Shown piece by piece: positions 9,502 to 18,423 of a DNA stretch of 64,000 nt (position 1 is its first letter; each line of letters begins with the position of its first letter). Position numbers and translations under genes: made by a program. A model generated the notes under the pieces. It was given only the letters and a program-made list of their open reading frames with translations, was not told the origin of the DNA and searched no databases. This DNA is from DATLLJ01 sp965229885 (GTDB lineage Bacteria; Acidobacteriota; Vicinamibacteria; Vicinamibacterales; CAVVIG01): NCBI GenBank assembly GCA_965229885.1, contig CBDDJX010000003.1, forward strand, positions 1,240,001 to 1,304,000, given 5' to 3'.

Positions 9502-9507
9502 ATTTTA
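9502..9507 (-). promoter_or_regulatory. Candidate -10 box for the MoxR/vWA operon
   Basis: TAAAAT read on the minus strand ends nine bases before the GTG at 9492. There is no Shine-Dalgarno-like sequence between. It fits the near-leaderless pattern seen at several other genes in this window. No convincing -35 was found. Confidence 0.4.
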
Positions 9508-9554
9508 CTGGAGCCCGAGTTCCGAAATACAAGCTCATAAGTTCGCCCCGCCCT

Positions 9555-9560
9555 TAGAAT
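9555..9560 (+). promoter_or_regulatory. Candidate -10 box for rdgB (leaderless)
   Basis: TAGAAT ends six bases before the GTG start of rdgB, so transcription would begin at or within a base or two of the start codon. The divergent operon promoter lies about 50 bases away on the other strand. Confidence 0.45.
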
Positions 9561-9566
9561 TCCGGG

Positions 9567-10169
9567 GTGAGAACGCTTCTCGTCGCCACGACCAATCGCG
9601 GCAAGCTTGTCGAGATCGCCGGCATCCTGGAGGGTGTGCCGCTTCAGATCCTGACACTCGCGGATTTCCCCGGGATCATCGCCCCGGAAGAAACCGGGCG
9701 CACCTTTGGCGAAAATGCCCGCGCGAAGGCTCTCTATTACGCCCGGGCCACCCGAGCACTGACCGTCGCGGAGGATTCGGGGCTGGAGATCGAGGCGCTC
9801 GATGGCCTGCCGGGGGTCGAATCGGCGAGGTACGGCGGAGCGGATGCGACGTACCCACGGAAATTCGCGCTCATTTATGACGCGCTCCGGGCGAAGAGCG
9901 CCCTCGGCAGCCCGGCACGGTTCCTGTGTGCCGTGACACTGGCCAGCGGGGTCCCCAGTGTGCTTTTTGAAACCGAAGGGGTGATCGAAGGTCGAATTGC
10001 CGGCGAGCCGAAAGGGGAGGGCGGCTTCGGGTACGACCCGATCTTCTATTACCCGCCATTCGCCGGGACGCTGGCCGAAGCCTCTGACCGCAAATCAACC
10101 GTCAGTCACCGCGGCTTGGCCTTCCGCGCGTTGCGGGAGTTTCTTACCTCACCACATCCTGAACCCTGA
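9567..10169 (+). CDS. rdgB: Non-canonical purine NTP pyrophosphatase (RdgB/HAM1)
   Basis: The protein has 200 aa, the usual family length. It hydrolyses dITP, dXTP and ITP to monophosphates and so keeps deaminated purines out of DNA and RNA. Family motifs are all present: TNRGKLVEI near the N-terminus (substrate binding), PEETGRTFGENARAKA, VAEDSGLEIEAL with the catalytic aspartate, GGFGYDPIF, and SHRGLAFR near the C-terminus. The start is GTG, with no ribosome site but a TAGAAT six bases upstream. The last 26 bases overlap the 3' end of the convergent rph gene. RdgB and RNase PH often neighbour each other; here they converge rather than forming one operon. Confidence 0.95.
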   Translation: MRTLLVATTNRGKLVEIAGILEGVPLQILTLADFPGIIAPEETGRTFGENARAKALYYARATRALTVAEDSGLEIEALDGLPGVESARYGGADATYPRKFALIYDALRAKSALGSPARFLCAVTLASGVPSVLFETEGVIEGRIAGEPKGEGGFGYDPIFYYPPFAGTLAEASDRKSTVSHRGLAFRALREFLTSPHPEP

Positions 10170-10917
10170 ACCCGGAACCTTGCCCCTCACGGTTCGGAAC
10201 GATGTGACCGACGATGGCCCTCTGCTTCTCGATGAGTTGCCTGATTCCGTGATCGGCGAGCGTGAGCATCGTCAGCAGCGAATCGTGACCAAATGGCATG
10301 GCCTCGGCGGTCCCCTGGACTTCGATGAATCGTCCGTCGCCGGTCTTGACGATGTTCATGTCGACGTCGGCGCGTGAATCGTCCTCATAAGCCAGATCGA
10401 GAAGGGGCTCGCCGCCGACGATGCCGACGCTGATGGCGGCGACATAGTCCGACAGGGGAATCGTTCGCAGGACGTCACGCTGGCGCAGCGTGTCGAGCGC
10501 GAGAGCCAGCGCGACGAACGCGCCGGTGATCGACGCGGTCCTCGTGCCGCCGTCGGCCTGGATCACATCGCAATCAATCCACACCGTCCGCTCGCCGAGT
10601 GCCGGCAGGTTGGTCGCCGATCGCAGCGACCGGCCGATCAACCGTTGAATCTCCTGCGTGCGGCCGCCGAGCTTGCCGGTGCTCGCTTCGCGCTGCGTGC
10701 GCGTGCTGGTTGCGCGGGGCAGCATGCCGTACTCGGCGGTGACCCAGCCCTTGCCGGTGTTGCGCAGGAACGGCGGGACGCGGTCCTCGATGCTCGCCGT
10801 ACAAATCACCTTCGTTCGGCCGGCCTCGATGAAGACGGAGCCTTCCGCGTGTGGCAGGTAATTGGGTGTCAGGGTCGTCGCGCGAAGCTCGTTGGCGGGT
10901 CGATGGTCAGATCGCAT
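10144..10917 (-). CDS. rph: Ribonuclease PH
   Basis: The protein has 257 aa. It is a phosphorolytic 3'-5' exoribonuclease that trims the 3' ends of tRNA precursors. Visible family motifs are the N-terminal NELR motif, GRTKVICTAS, the PRAT segment of GMLPRATSTR, the GRSLRSA segment with its phosphate-binding arginine, the metal-binding aspartate region of DCDVIQADGGTRTASI, and LDLAYEDDS. The ATG at 10917 is preceded by a TAGAAT box rather than a clear ribosome site. Its 3' end overlaps rdgB on the opposite strand by 26 bases. The C-terminal 15 or so residues past the conserved core look poorly conserved. Confidence 0.96.
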   Translation of the reverse strand: MRSDHRPANELRATTLTPNYLPHAEGSVFIEAGRTKVICTASIEDRVPPFLRNTGKGWVTAEYGMLPRATSTRTQREASTGKLGGRTQEIQRLIGRSLRSATNLPALGERTVWIDCDVIQADGGTRTASITGAFVALALALDTLRQRDVLRTIPLSDYVAAISVGIVGGEPLLDLAYEDDSRADVDMNIVKTGDGRFIEVQGTAEAMPFGHDSLLTMLTLADHGIRQLIEKQRAIVGHIVPNREGQGSGFRVQDVVR

Positions 10918-10926
10918 GGATGGCGA

Positions 10927-11493
10927 TCATTCTACCAGTCTCAAGTTTTTTGCGAGCGGCCGGCGGAGATCGACATGGCCGGCAAGCGTCTCCACCTCTT
11001 TTCCCTCGATCAGGATCTGGACCGCCTGCACGGCCGGGAGGTTGACCGTCAGCACGTCGACAATCGTGTAGACCGTGAGCAGCTCGTTCAGTGTTCCGCC
11101 CGGGTGAGCGGTGGCCACTTCGCCGCTGAGATCGACATACGCGTCGCCACGCTCGGTCACGTACACGGCGCGGAGCGAGGTGCCGGGCGGCACCGCCGAC
11201 ACGAGGGGCCCGGCGAGGGCGATCTGGGCGTTGACGATTTCTCGTGCCTGCCCGGCGCCTTCGGCAAACGGCACCTCGCGCTCGACGCTCGTCAGCCGCA
11301 TGCCATCGTCGGAGACGTAAAAGAGGCGCGCCTTGATCGTTCGGCTGGGCTCGGCCGGCGCCGCCGCCGGCGTGCTGACCGCCGTGGTGGCTGCCGGGGC
11401 CACCGAGCGCGGCCAGGCCAATAGCCACAAGACACTGGCCACGGCGACGAGAAGCGCGGCGCCCGCCACGAGCGCGGCTAGCCGCGACGTCAC
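10927..11493 (-). CDS. GerMN domain lipid- or membrane-anchored protein
   Basis: The protein has 188 aa. A single N-terminal hydrophobic segment (residues 5-27) serves as anchor or signal. After an Ala/Pro-rich linker, residues about 55-170 form a GerMN domain: KARLFYVSDDGMRL, then the PPGTSLRAVYV segment, GDAYVDLSGEV and GTLNELLTVYTIVDVL. GerMN domains were named from spore-germination proteins but occur widely in non-sporulating bacteria next to cell-wall amidases. That is the case here: the start overlaps the amidase stop by 4 bases. A role in envelope or peptidoglycan assembly is inferred from the pairing. Confidence 0.88.
   Translation of the reverse strand: MTSRLAALVAGAALLVAVASVLWLLAWPRSVAPAATTAVSTPAAAPAEPSRTIKARLFYVSDDGMRLTSVEREVPFAEGAGQAREIVNAQIALAGPLVSAVPPGTSLRAVYVTERGDAYVDLSGEVATAHPGGTLNELLTVYTIVDVLTVNLPAVQAVQILIEGKEVETLAGHVDLRRPLAKNLRLVE
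10929..10934 (-). promoter_or_regulatory. Candidate -10 box for rph
   Basis: TAGAAT on the minus strand ends 11 bases before the rph ATG. It overlaps the last codons and stop of the GerMN gene, so it could also be coincidental coding sequence. It is counted because the same hexamer recurs at the same distance elsewhere in the window. Confidence 0.3.
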
Positions 11494-13055
11494 CTGCCGC
11501 CTCGTTGTTCACCGGACTGCGAGTCCCTGAACCTGATGATGGCCTCCGTCATCGCCTGGACGAAGGCGTTCTGGAATTCGTTGCCGGTCAGCTGCTTTTC
11601 CTGGTCGGGATTAGTGAGGAACCCCATCTCCACGAGCACCGCAGGCATGTTGGCCGATTCGAGCACGCCAAGCGGCGCGCGATCGACGGTCTGCGATCCG
11701 AGCGCGACGTGGTCGCGGAATCGTTCCTCGAGGATGGCGGCGAAGGCCATCGATTGATCGAGATGATGCATCTGGGCCTCGTCCCACGCCACGGGCTCGA
11801 TGTCGCGCATGCCGCCGCTGAAGGTCGGCACGCGGCCGCCGCCGGCGGGTGCGCTGGAGACGGCGTCGATGTCGAAGGCCGCGTAATAGATGGTCGCGCC
11901 ACTGGTGGCCGGCCGGAGCGATCCGTTGGCGTGCAGGCTGATGAAGAGATCGACTTTGTTGTTGTTGGCGACAGCGGTCCGGTCGTCCGGCGGCAGCTCG
12001 CGGTCGTCGTCCCGAGTGAGCAACACACGAATGCCCAGCCGCGCCTCGACGGCGGCCTTGACGCGGCGGGCGATCGCGAGCGTCAGGACCTTTTCTTTCG
12101 TGCCGCCCGGTCCCTTCACGCCTTCGTCGGTGCCGCCATGGCCGGGATCGATCGCGATCGTCTGGATGGCGAAGGCGGGAGGCCCGAGTGAGGGCGGAAG
12201 ATCGGGAGGCACGGCGGCCCCGGCCACGGCGGGAGCCGTCGCGGCCGCTTCAGACGGGGTCTCCATCACATCAATCGCGAGACGCATCGTCGTGCCGACC
12301 GGCAGCGTCGTGGCGCGGAATCCGGCGACGCGCGGCCCCAGATCCACGCCGAGCGTTGTCGCATTCATCTGGCGCACATTCACGACGAGACTCTGCGGAC
12401 TCAGCTGACCTTGTCCACCGGGCGAGGCGAGGGGCGGATTATCGATGTCCAGCGCGTCGGCGTCGAACTTGATCAAGAGACGGTTGTTGTCCTCGGTCAC
12501 CGTGGCCGCAGCGCGAGGTGTCGCGTCGATCGTCAGGCGCCCGCCGGGCGCGACCAGATCGTAGCGGACCGTCACGCGCGGGACGCGGAACTCGCCGACG
12601 ATCACGAGGTGCGACGCTTTGCGAACCTCGAGTGTGGTGTCGTAAATGAGCGCCAGGGCCCGATCGATGAACTCCACCGGCACGAGCCAGCGTCTGCCGG
12701 CGCGCGCGGCGGGCGCCGGCAGCGACACGAGCCGGCCGGCCACTGACGCCAGCGCCTGGTTGGTGAGCACGATGGTCTTGTCTTTGTACGTGATGGTGAG
12801 TGCGCCGAGCGCGTCCTCGCGCACGGCCAGCTGGAACGTGGCGGCCAGATCGTCCACCGCGACGAATTCCCGATTATTGACCAGCGCCAGCGGGATGGTG
12901 CGCCGGCCCTCCTTCGACAGGATCGTGAGCGGAGTGGGTGCCGGAGTCTGGCTGGCGAGTCTGGTGACTGGGCTCGCCACGGAGGCGAGCACAAGTAGAA
13001 GGGCAGTGAGAGGTCGTCGTCGCAGCCGCGCGTTCAATAGGAGATCTCGCGTCAC
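11490..13055 (-). CDS. N-acetylmuramoyl-L-alanine amidase (Amidase_3) with stalk-like N-terminus
   Basis: The protein has 521 aa and starts with GTG. A signal peptide covers residues 13-36. Residues 40-155 resemble a copper-amine-oxidase-N/stalk domain, 165-270 an AMIN-like beta domain, and 295-515 the Amidase_3 zinc hydrolase. Zinc ligands are visible in IDPGHGGTDEG, the glutamate before KVLTLAIA, and FISLHANGS. The enzyme cleaves the bond between muramic acid and the stem peptide, typically during daughter-cell separation. It is followed at once by the overlapping GerMN gene. A TAGAAT box lies 11 bases before the start. Confidence 0.92.
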   Translation of the reverse strand: MTRDLLLNARLRRRPLTALLLVLASVASPVTRLASQTPAPTPLTILSKEGRRTIPLALVNNREFVAVDDLAATFQLAVREDALGALTITYKDKTIVLTNQALASVAGRLVSLPAPAARAGRRWLVPVEFIDRALALIYDTTLEVRKASHLVIVGEFRVPRVTVRYDLVAPGGRLTIDATPRAAATVTEDNNRLLIKFDADALDIDNPPLASPGGQGQLSPQSLVVNVRQMNATTLGVDLGPRVAGFRATTLPVGTTMRLAIDVMETPSEAAATAPAVAGAAVPPDLPPSLGPPAFAIQTIAIDPGHGGTDEGVKGPGGTKEKVLTLAIARRVKAAVEARLGIRVLLTRDDDRELPPDDRTAVANNNKVDLFISLHANGSLRPATSGATIYYAAFDIDAVSSAPAGGGRVPTFSGGMRDIEPVAWDEAQMHHLDQSMAFAAILEERFRDHVALGSQTVDRAPLGVLESANMPAVLVEMGFLTNPDQEKQLTGNEFQNAFVQAMTEAIIRFRDSQSGEQRGGR

Positions 13056-13066
13056 CTGAATTCTCT

Positions 13067-13072
13067 ATTCTA
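13067..13072 (-). promoter_or_regulatory. Candidate -10 box for the amidase-GerMN operon
   Basis: TAGAAT on the minus strand ends 11 bases before the amidase GTG, with no Shine-Dalgarno sequence between. It matches the spacing at rph and purA. Confidence 0.42.
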
Positions 13073-13368
13073 TCGAAAGTGCCCGAGAGGCTGGCGGTTA
13101 GAGGTTCTTCATGGCCTCCGCAGCACGATGAGCGCTGCGGCGCATTGGAAAGGCGCGCGGACACCTGAGCGAACACGAGGCTGCTGAGCATTTATTACAC
13201 CCAGGTGACGGTTCAGGGCTCGCCGCGCGAGCGAACACGTTGCGAAGACCAGGACTGTCGTCGACGCAAGACTCTGAGTGCGTGAGGCTTACGTCAGCCA
13301 GGCCGCCGCTGGTGAACGGGCACTTTCCCGGCACTTTCCTTGCTCCCCAGGTCAGCGAGGTGAAAGCC
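13073..13368. other. Intergenic region between divergent genes
   Basis: About 296 bases hold no convincing reading frame. I looked for riboswitch-like conserved cores and tRNA features and saw none. It must contain the promoter of the downstream secreted-protein pair. GAGGTGA just before 13369 is that gene's ribosome site. Confidence 0.5.
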
Positions 13369-14106
13369 ATGCGCATTGAAAAGATCACAGTTGGCACGGC
13401 AATGGTCCTATGCCTGACGCTCGCTCCGCTCGACGCGGCCTCGAAGGGGAAGGGACGGTCACCCGTCAAGACGACACCGGCGCCTAAGGCGCCAAGTCAC
13501 CTCATAAACGTGAAGGTGGCGAAAGCGCCGACAGTGACGACTGCGAACGTGTCGGGCGGCGCGAAGACGAAGGCGCCGAAGGCGACGACCACGAAACCTG
13601 TTACGAAGCCGGCGAGGGCCGAGAGCAAGTCGGCCAGGAAGACGGGAATCACCACCACGACGTCGACGACGGTTGACTTCTCCAAGGGAAAAGTGCCTGA
13701 ACGCCTCGCCAAGAACACCAACCTGAAAACGAAGCTGGAGTCGCGCCTCCTGGCGGCCGGCTACGAGGGCACGGTCTATCAGGCAGCCTATGGCTTCAAG
13801 GGCCAGGGCCAGTTCATCGCGGCGACGAACGTGTCGCGCAACACTGGGGTGTCCTTCGAACAACTGAAGCTTCAGATGACGGGACTGTCGGTCGACGCGG
13901 ACGGCGTGGTGCTCAAAGCGAATGTCGGCGCGGATGGCACGATCACCTTGGTTGACCCCGCTGACGTCACGAAAGCGGCGCCGACCAGGAGTCTTGGTCA
14001 GGCGATCAAAGCGGTGAATTCCACGGTCGATGCCACGGCCGCCGCGCAGACCGCCACGACGCAGGCGGACGCGGAGATCGCGGTGACATCGACGGTCACG
14101 AAGTGA
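13369..14106 (+). CDS. Secreted Lys/Ala/Thr-rich protein of unknown function
   Basis: I do not recognise this family. The ATG at 13369 is preferred over an in-frame ATG at 13240 because it has a GAGGTGA ribosome site and is followed at once by a signal peptide (about residues 6-24, ending DAA). This gives 245 aa. Residues 25-95 are low-complexity and basic, rich in Lys, Thr, Pro and Ala. Residues 100-245 look folded, with a GYEGTVYQAAYGFKGQGQF segment near 130 and FEQLKLQMTG near 160. A similar unnamed type of protein accompanies surface structures in Acidobacteriota. Its stop overlaps the start of the next gene, so the two form a pair. Confidence 0.75.
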   Translation: MRIEKITVGTAMVLCLTLAPLDAASKGKGRSPVKTTPAPKAPSHLINVKVAKAPTVTTANVSGGAKTKAPKATTTKPVTKPARAESKSARKTGITTTTSTTVDFSKGKVPERLAKNTNLKTKLESRLLAAGYEGTVYQAAYGFKGQGQFIAATNVSRNTGVSFEQLKLQMTGLSVDADGVVLKANVGADGTITLVDPADVTKAAPTRSLGQAIKAVNSTVDATAAAQTATTQADAEIAVTSTVTK

Positions 14107-14999
14107 TGCCGCCTCGGCTCGCACCAGCAGTGGCGGGTGCGCTCCTCGCGCTTGCCATCGCTGCGCCCTTGTACGCACAGGGTAAGAGTGGAGGCAAGAA
14201 GCCGCCCAAGGGCCCAACACGGCCGCCCGGCAGCGGCATGGTCGCGCCGCTGTCCAGCGCCGGCAGCGCCGTCGAACCCGGCGGCGGTCTCGGCGGCCAG
14301 GCCGTCGTGGCGACGACGATGCCGTTCGCGTGGCTGGACGACGCGAGCGTGATGGCGCCAGGCAGCATGTCACTCGGTATCTCGATGGCGCGGTGGCAAG
14401 GTCCAGGGTTCAGCCAAGTCACCGTGCCCGTCGTCGACGTGGCGATCGGTCTGACGCCGGGCGTGCAGGTCGGCGCGAGCGTGCCGCGAGCGGGTGGCGG
14501 CGTCGGGACGACGTTCTTCAGCGCCAAGATTGCCGTGCTCCACGACGAGACACGGGCGTTGAGCGTGGCGGTTGGGCCGACGCTGGAGATCGTCGCTGGC
14601 GCGACACTGGTCGGGCAGGGCCGTGCGGCGTGGGGCTTGCCGGTCAGCGTGCAGTTCGATCGCGGGATGTCCAGGATCTACGGCAGCTCGGGCTATTTCT
14701 CGCCGGGAATTTGGTACGCGGGAGCAGGAATCGGCCGGGCGGTGGGCGATCGCACCGGGATATCGACATCGTTCAGCCACGCCTGGGCGACGTCACGGGC
14801 GTCATCGACTGGAATTCCGAGCGTGGCGGGGTCGCGCCGGAATGAGCTGTCCGGCGGCGCGTCCTACAATCTGAAGCCGACCATCGCCGTATTCGGGTCG
14901 ATCAGTCGCACGCTGGGCGTCGCGGCCGAGCAGGGTGCGGGAACCACACTTGGCTTTGGTCTGTCCTGGAGCGCCGCATCCACAGCCTTCGCGAGATAG
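14106..14999 (+). CDS. Secreted outer-membrane-like protein of unknown function
   Basis: The protein has 297 aa when read from ATG 14106 (TGATG overlap with the previous stop; a GTG one codon earlier is possible). A signal peptide ends near LYAQG. A Gly/Pro/Lys-rich linker follows, and from about residue 60 there are alternating hydrophobic strands and glycine turns: GSMSLGISMARW, VVDVAIGLTPGVQVGASV, and a final LGFGLSWS. The pattern suggests a small outer-membrane beta-barrel. The C-terminal residues ASTAFAR do not end in the aromatic residue typical of BAM substrates, so that remains uncertain. Translational coupling with the preceding secreted protein suggests shared function. Confidence 0.7.
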   Translation: MPPRLAPAVAGALLALAIAAPLYAQGKSGGKKPPKGPTRPPGSGMVAPLSSAGSAVEPGGGLGGQAVVATTMPFAWLDDASVMAPGSMSLGISMARWQGPGFSQVTVPVVDVAIGLTPGVQVGASVPRAGGGVGTTFFSAKIAVLHDETRALSVAVGPTLEIVAGATLVGQGRAAWGLPVSVQFDRGMSRIYGSSGYFSPGIWYAGAGIGRAVGDRTGISTSFSHAWATSRASSTGIPSVAGSRRNELSGGASYNLKPTIAVFGSISRTLGVAAEQGAGTTLGFGLSWSAASTAFAR

Positions 15000-15045
15000 T
15001 CAGCAACCCCTATGGCAGGTCTTTCTAAGCCTCTCACCTCCAACC

Positions 15046-17172
15046 TCATTTGTAGAATCCTCGGCCCTGAGAGGCGAGCGTTTCGAGGAGAGCCGCTGGC
15101 TTCCAATAATCGCCGACCCGTTCGCGGCACTCGCGGATTCGCGCGAGCACGGCCGTGAGGTCGATGGTATCGGCGTAGAACATCGGGCCTCCGCGGTGTC
15201 GAGGGAAGCCAAACCCGTAGCAGGAGATGACGTCGATGTCGCCCGCGCGGCTCGCATATCCTTCTTCGAGGACGCGCGCCCCTTCGTTCGCGAGGGCTGT
15301 GGTGAGGCGGGCGAGAACCTCGTCGTCGGAGACGGCGCGGCGCATGGTCCCGCGGCGCGCCGACACTTCGTCAGAGATCGCGTCGACCAGTGGGTCGACG
15401 ATGGGCGTGCGATGTCCGCTTTCGTACCGATACCACCCGGCGCCGGTCTTCTGTCCGAAGCGCCCCATCTCGACCAGCCGATTCGCGATGTCTGATTCCG
15501 GCCACTGCGCGTGCACACCGCCCGCCGACCGGAGATGCGCACGGATCCGCGCGCCGACATCGAGGCCGACGATGTCTTCCATGCCGAAGGGTCCGACCGG
15601 CAGGCCGAACGCGGTCATCACGCGATCGATCTCGGTCACCGGCGCGCCTTCTTCGAGAAGCCGATAGGCCTCGCGCAGGTATTGCAGGAGCATCCGGTTG
15701 GCGACGAACCCGAAGCCGTTCCCCACAACCACGCCGACTTTGCCCAGGCGCCTGGCGAGCTTCTGCGACGTCGCAATCGTCTCCGGCCCGGTGTCGCGCC
15801 CGCGCACGATCTCGAGGAGCTTCATGACGTTCGCCGGGCTGAAGAAATGATGCCCGATCACGTTCGATCCACGGCCGCTGGCCCGCGCCAGGGCATCGAT
15901 GTCGAGCGTTGACGTGTTCGACGCCAGGAGGCAGTCCTGTCGCGTGACGCGTCCGAGGTCGGCAAACGTCGACGTCTTCAGCGCCAGGTCTTCGAAGACC
16001 GCTTCGACGGCGATGTCGACCGCGTCGAAGCCATCGTAGGTGGTCGTCGGCCTGATCAGTCCCATCGCCCGTTCGAGCGCAGCGGCGGTCATCCTGCCTT
16101 TCGCGACCGATGCTTCGTAGTTCCTGCGGATCGTGGCCATTCCGAGCCCGAGCGCGCCATCGTCCACGTCCTTGAGGAGGACGGGAATGCCCGCGTTCGC
16201 GTACGTCATCGCGATGCCGCCGCCCATCGTGCCGGCCCCGACGATGGCCGCGCGGTGAATGTCGCGGACGGGCGTGCCTTTGGGCACGCCGGGGACCCTG
16301 GCCGCCTCGTGTTCGGCGAAGAAGAGGTGCACGAGCGCCCGGGACTCAGTCGACACCAGGCAATCCGCGAACCGCTCGCGCTCGACGGCGGATCCGGCAT
16401 CGAACGGCAGCGTGACGGCAGCCTGGATCGCGTCGACGGCCGCATGGGGCGCCAATACCGGTGTCGGTGCGCTTCCGAGCTGCGCGCGCCGTTCATCGCA
16501 CGCCGCGACGGCTGCGCCCACATCCGAGATCGCGGCCGAGAGATCGCGCGTTCTGCGGATGTCACCCGCCTCGGCGCGCGCGCGCGCAAAGGCGGCCGCG
16601 CTCGCCACGAGGGCGTCTCGGCGTCCGTCGACGAGCTCGTCGATAATACCGGCCGCGTGCGCGCGGACCGCAGGCACCGGCGTGCCGTCGATGCACATCT
16701 CGAGCGCAAGCGGAACGCCGCAGAGCCGCGGCAAGCGTTGGGATCCGCCCGCTCCCGGGATCAGGCCGAGCAGGACCTCGGGCTGGCCGACGCTGGCGCT
16801 CGCAAGTGCCAGCCGGTAATGGCAGGACATCGCGAGCTCGAGGCCGCCGCCGAGCGCGTTCCCATGGATCGCGGCCACGATCGGCTTCGACACATTCTCG
16901 ATGTGCTTCAGGCTTGCGTGGAACGCTTCCAATCGTCCAAGCGCTTGCTGCCGAGTCGTCATCGTCTTGAAGATATTGATGTCAACCCCGACCACGAACG
17001 TCTCGCCGGCGCCGACGAGCACGAGCGCGTCAACGGACGGGTCGTCAAGGCCTCGCGCGACCGCGGCCTCGATCGCTTCGAGCACGCCTGGCCCGAGCGC
17101 ATTCACCGGCGGGTGATCGATCGTGATGACGGCGATGCCGTTGCTGACGTCGTACTGGATCACTGTTGTCAC
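15046..17172 (-). CDS. fadJ: Fatty oxidation multifunctional enzyme: enoyl-CoA hydratase / 3-hydroxyacyl-CoA dehydrogenase
   Basis: The protein has about 708 aa, typical of FadJ/FadB alpha subunits. The N-terminal crotonase domain (residues 5-190) has the oxyanion-hole and catalytic segments GNALGGGLELA and GQPEVLLGLIPGAGG. The dehydrogenase Rossmann domain begins near residue 300 with GAGTMGGGIA and includes GHHFFSPANVMKLLE with the catalytic histidine. Two C-terminal HAD helical domains follow. It catalyses the hydration and NAD-dependent oxidation steps of beta-oxidation. I chose GTG 17172 because the conserved VTTVIQYDV stretch starts there; a TTG at 17208 is an alternative. No thiolase gene is adjacent. 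FadJ and FadB cannot be separated from sequence alone. Confidence 0.92.
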   Translation of the reverse strand: MTTVIQYDVSNGIAVITIDHPPVNALGPGVLEAIEAAVARGLDDPSVDALVLVGAGETFVVGVDINIFKTMTTRQQALGRLEAFHASLKHIENVSKPIVAAIHGNALGGGLELAMSCHYRLALASASVGQPEVLLGLIPGAGGSQRLPRLCGVPLALEMCIDGTPVPAVRAHAAGIIDELVDGRRDALVASAAAFARARAEAGDIRRTRDLSAAISDVGAAVAACDERRAQLGSAPTPVLAPHAAVDAIQAAVTLPFDAGSAVERERFADCLVSTESRALVHLFFAEHEAARVPGVPKGTPVRDIHRAAIVGAGTMGGGIAMTYANAGIPVLLKDVDDGALGLGMATIRRNYEASVAKGRMTAAALERAMGLIRPTTTYDGFDAVDIAVEAVFEDLALKTSTFADLGRVTRQDCLLASNTSTLDIDALARASGRGSNVIGHHFFSPANVMKLLEIVRGRDTGPETIATSQKLARRLGKVGVVVGNGFGFVANRMLLQYLREAYRLLEEGAPVTEIDRVMTAFGLPVGPFGMEDIVGLDVGARIRAHLRSAGGVHAQWPESDIANRLVEMGRFGQKTGAGWYRYESGHRTPIVDPLVDAISDEVSARRGTMRRAVSDDEVLARLTTALANEGARVLEEGYASRAGDIDVISCYGFGFPRHRGGPMFYADTIDLTAVLARIRECRERVGDYWKPAALLETLASQGRGFYK

Positions 17173-17313
17173 GTGACGCGGCGCGTCTCTGTGGAGTGTA
17201 GGCCACAACTACCGTCAACGGCGTGGCGGACCGATAGAACGAGCAATGGCTGGCACTAGCGTCCGGATTTCGGCTATACGGCTTCCCGCGTGTGCTCGCG
17301 CACCTCGGTCTCG

Positions 17314-17715
17314 ATGCCGCTTCTTCAGAAGAGCTCCCGCGAGAAATCGCTCGAGAACGAAGTCAGGGACGAAGAGAATCCCCGCCCGCGACACAACCTC
17401 GAGCGGCAGCTCGACGAACTGCGCACCAAGCGGGAAATCGAGCATCGGCGGATCGAGGCACTGAAAGCGGAAGCGGAGGAGCGCCGGAAGGAGCGGGTCG
17501 CCGAGCAGCGCCTGCGCGCCGGCTCCCTACATCAACTTCCCGGGATTGACCGCCCGCGCTCGGCGGCTCGGCGACAGCGTCCCGCGCAAGGGCATGATGC
17601 GGGCCGAGGCTGAGGGCATGTTCGGCAGCTCGGTCACGTCGTCCGAACGCCAGGAAGGCAGCCTGGACGTCGTGACGCTGGTGTTCAACCGCCGCCGCGA
17701 GCGAATCACCGCGTG
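17314..17715 (+). pseudogene. Probable frameshifted remnant of a charged helical protein
   Basis: From ATG 17314 a frame with strongly coding-like third positions runs through a Glu/Arg/Lys-rich coiled coil (LERQLDELRTKREIEHRRIEA and onward) to about 17525. At that point the +1 frame takes over with PYINFPGLTARARRLG and ERQEGSLDVVTLVFNRRRER. Both halves look like real protein but lie in different frames. I do not recognise the family. The neighbouring minus-strand fragment is also broken, which supports decay of this stretch. Confidence 0.35.
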
Positions 17716-17942
17716 TAGTTCAGGTCGAGCTTGCCCAGCAGGAACTGCGCGGCTTCATCCGAGGGGTCGGTTTTCAGCCTTGCGCGGGCGGCGGCCTGGC
17801 CGCGCGCCGTGTCGCGTAAGAACCCGTCGAGCAGCGTCTGGCACGTCGCGCACGCCTTGAAGGCCTTGTCCTTGTCCTTTAAATTGGAATTGCCGATCGC
17901 CCGCCTGCAAAGGCCGGCCGCGACGGCGCCGGCGATGGAGAA
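17706..17942 (-). pseudogene. Truncated TPR-type secreted-protein fragment
   Basis: On the minus strand, the segment KDKAFKACATCQTLLDGFLRD and then ARARLKTDPSDEAAQFLLGKLDLNY resembles the N-terminal part of TPR-containing secreted proteins of Acidobacteriota. In those proteins an alpha-helical ARARL..DP.DE..LFLLGKI.LNYVWL motif is followed by several hundred more residues. Here the frame stops straight after LNYTR. No signal peptide and no good start codon precede it (the frame runs to 18089). I read it as a leftover 5' fragment. Confidence 0.4.
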
Positions 17943-18007
17943 ACGAATAATATGAATGTCGGAAAGCCCCCTGCGGTCGAGTTTACGCCATCCGGTTGAA
18001 AAGGGTG

Positions 18008-18013
18008 TATACT
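18008..18013 (+). promoter_or_regulatory. Candidate -10 box upstream of the zinc-ribbon/cold-shock genes
   Basis: GTATACTT contains a good -10 (TATACT). It lies about 135 bases before the zinc-ribbon start, leaving a long 5' leader as is common for cold-shock genes. The same GTATACTT occurs at 20760, upstream of the second cold-shock-like operon. No consensus -35 is visible. Confidence 0.35.
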
Positions 18014-18147
18014 TGCGCTTCGTTCCAGAACTAAGCCAGCCTGCGTTGATGTAGCGCCGACCGGCCTTCGGGCACGCGTCGGATCGCATCTGTCGTCACT
18101 TCCGCCGCTAGTTTGCTCAGTCAGTTCTGGAAAAATCAGAGGTGCCG

Positions 18148-18381
18148 ATGTCCGTACGCAACGGCGACAAAGCCAACGGATCGCCCAGCCGTCTTCGCAC
18201 CGCTCCTGCTGGCCAGGGGCGGCAGCCGCGCCGTAGTTCGTCGGCGAAGCATTCAGTCGATCGTGAAGTGTGCCCCAAATGCGGGCACCCCAACGCGCGG
18301 CTGACCGGCCGGTCGGAGACCTTCCCGGTGCTCTACCTGCGGTGTGATGATTGTAATCGCACGTCGGTGGCGCCGGCCTGA
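18148..18381 (+). CDS. Small zinc-ribbon protein
   Basis: The protein has 77 aa. ATG 18148 has AGAGG six bases upstream; a GTG two codons earlier is less likely. The first 45 residues are basic and probably disordered. The C-terminal 30 form a four-cysteine zinc ribbon, CPKCGHPN with a second knuckle YLRCDDCNRT, spaced 18-20 residues apart. Such ribbons bind nucleic acid or act as protein adaptors. It lies 42 bases before a cold-shock gene, and a joint role in RNA handling is plausible but inferred. Confidence 0.75.
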   Translation: MSVRNGDKANGSPSRLRTAPAGQGRQPRRSSSAKHSVDREVCPKCGHPNARLTGRSETFPVLYLRCDDCNRTSVAPA

Positions 18382-18423
18382 AATCACTCGTTCGTTAGTA
18401 GCACAGCTTCTAAGGAGAGACAG

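Noticed and set aside
13073..13368. Possible riboswitch upstream of the secreted-protein pair
   Set aside because: No conserved core of a known class could be matched by eye, and the downstream genes are not typical targets.
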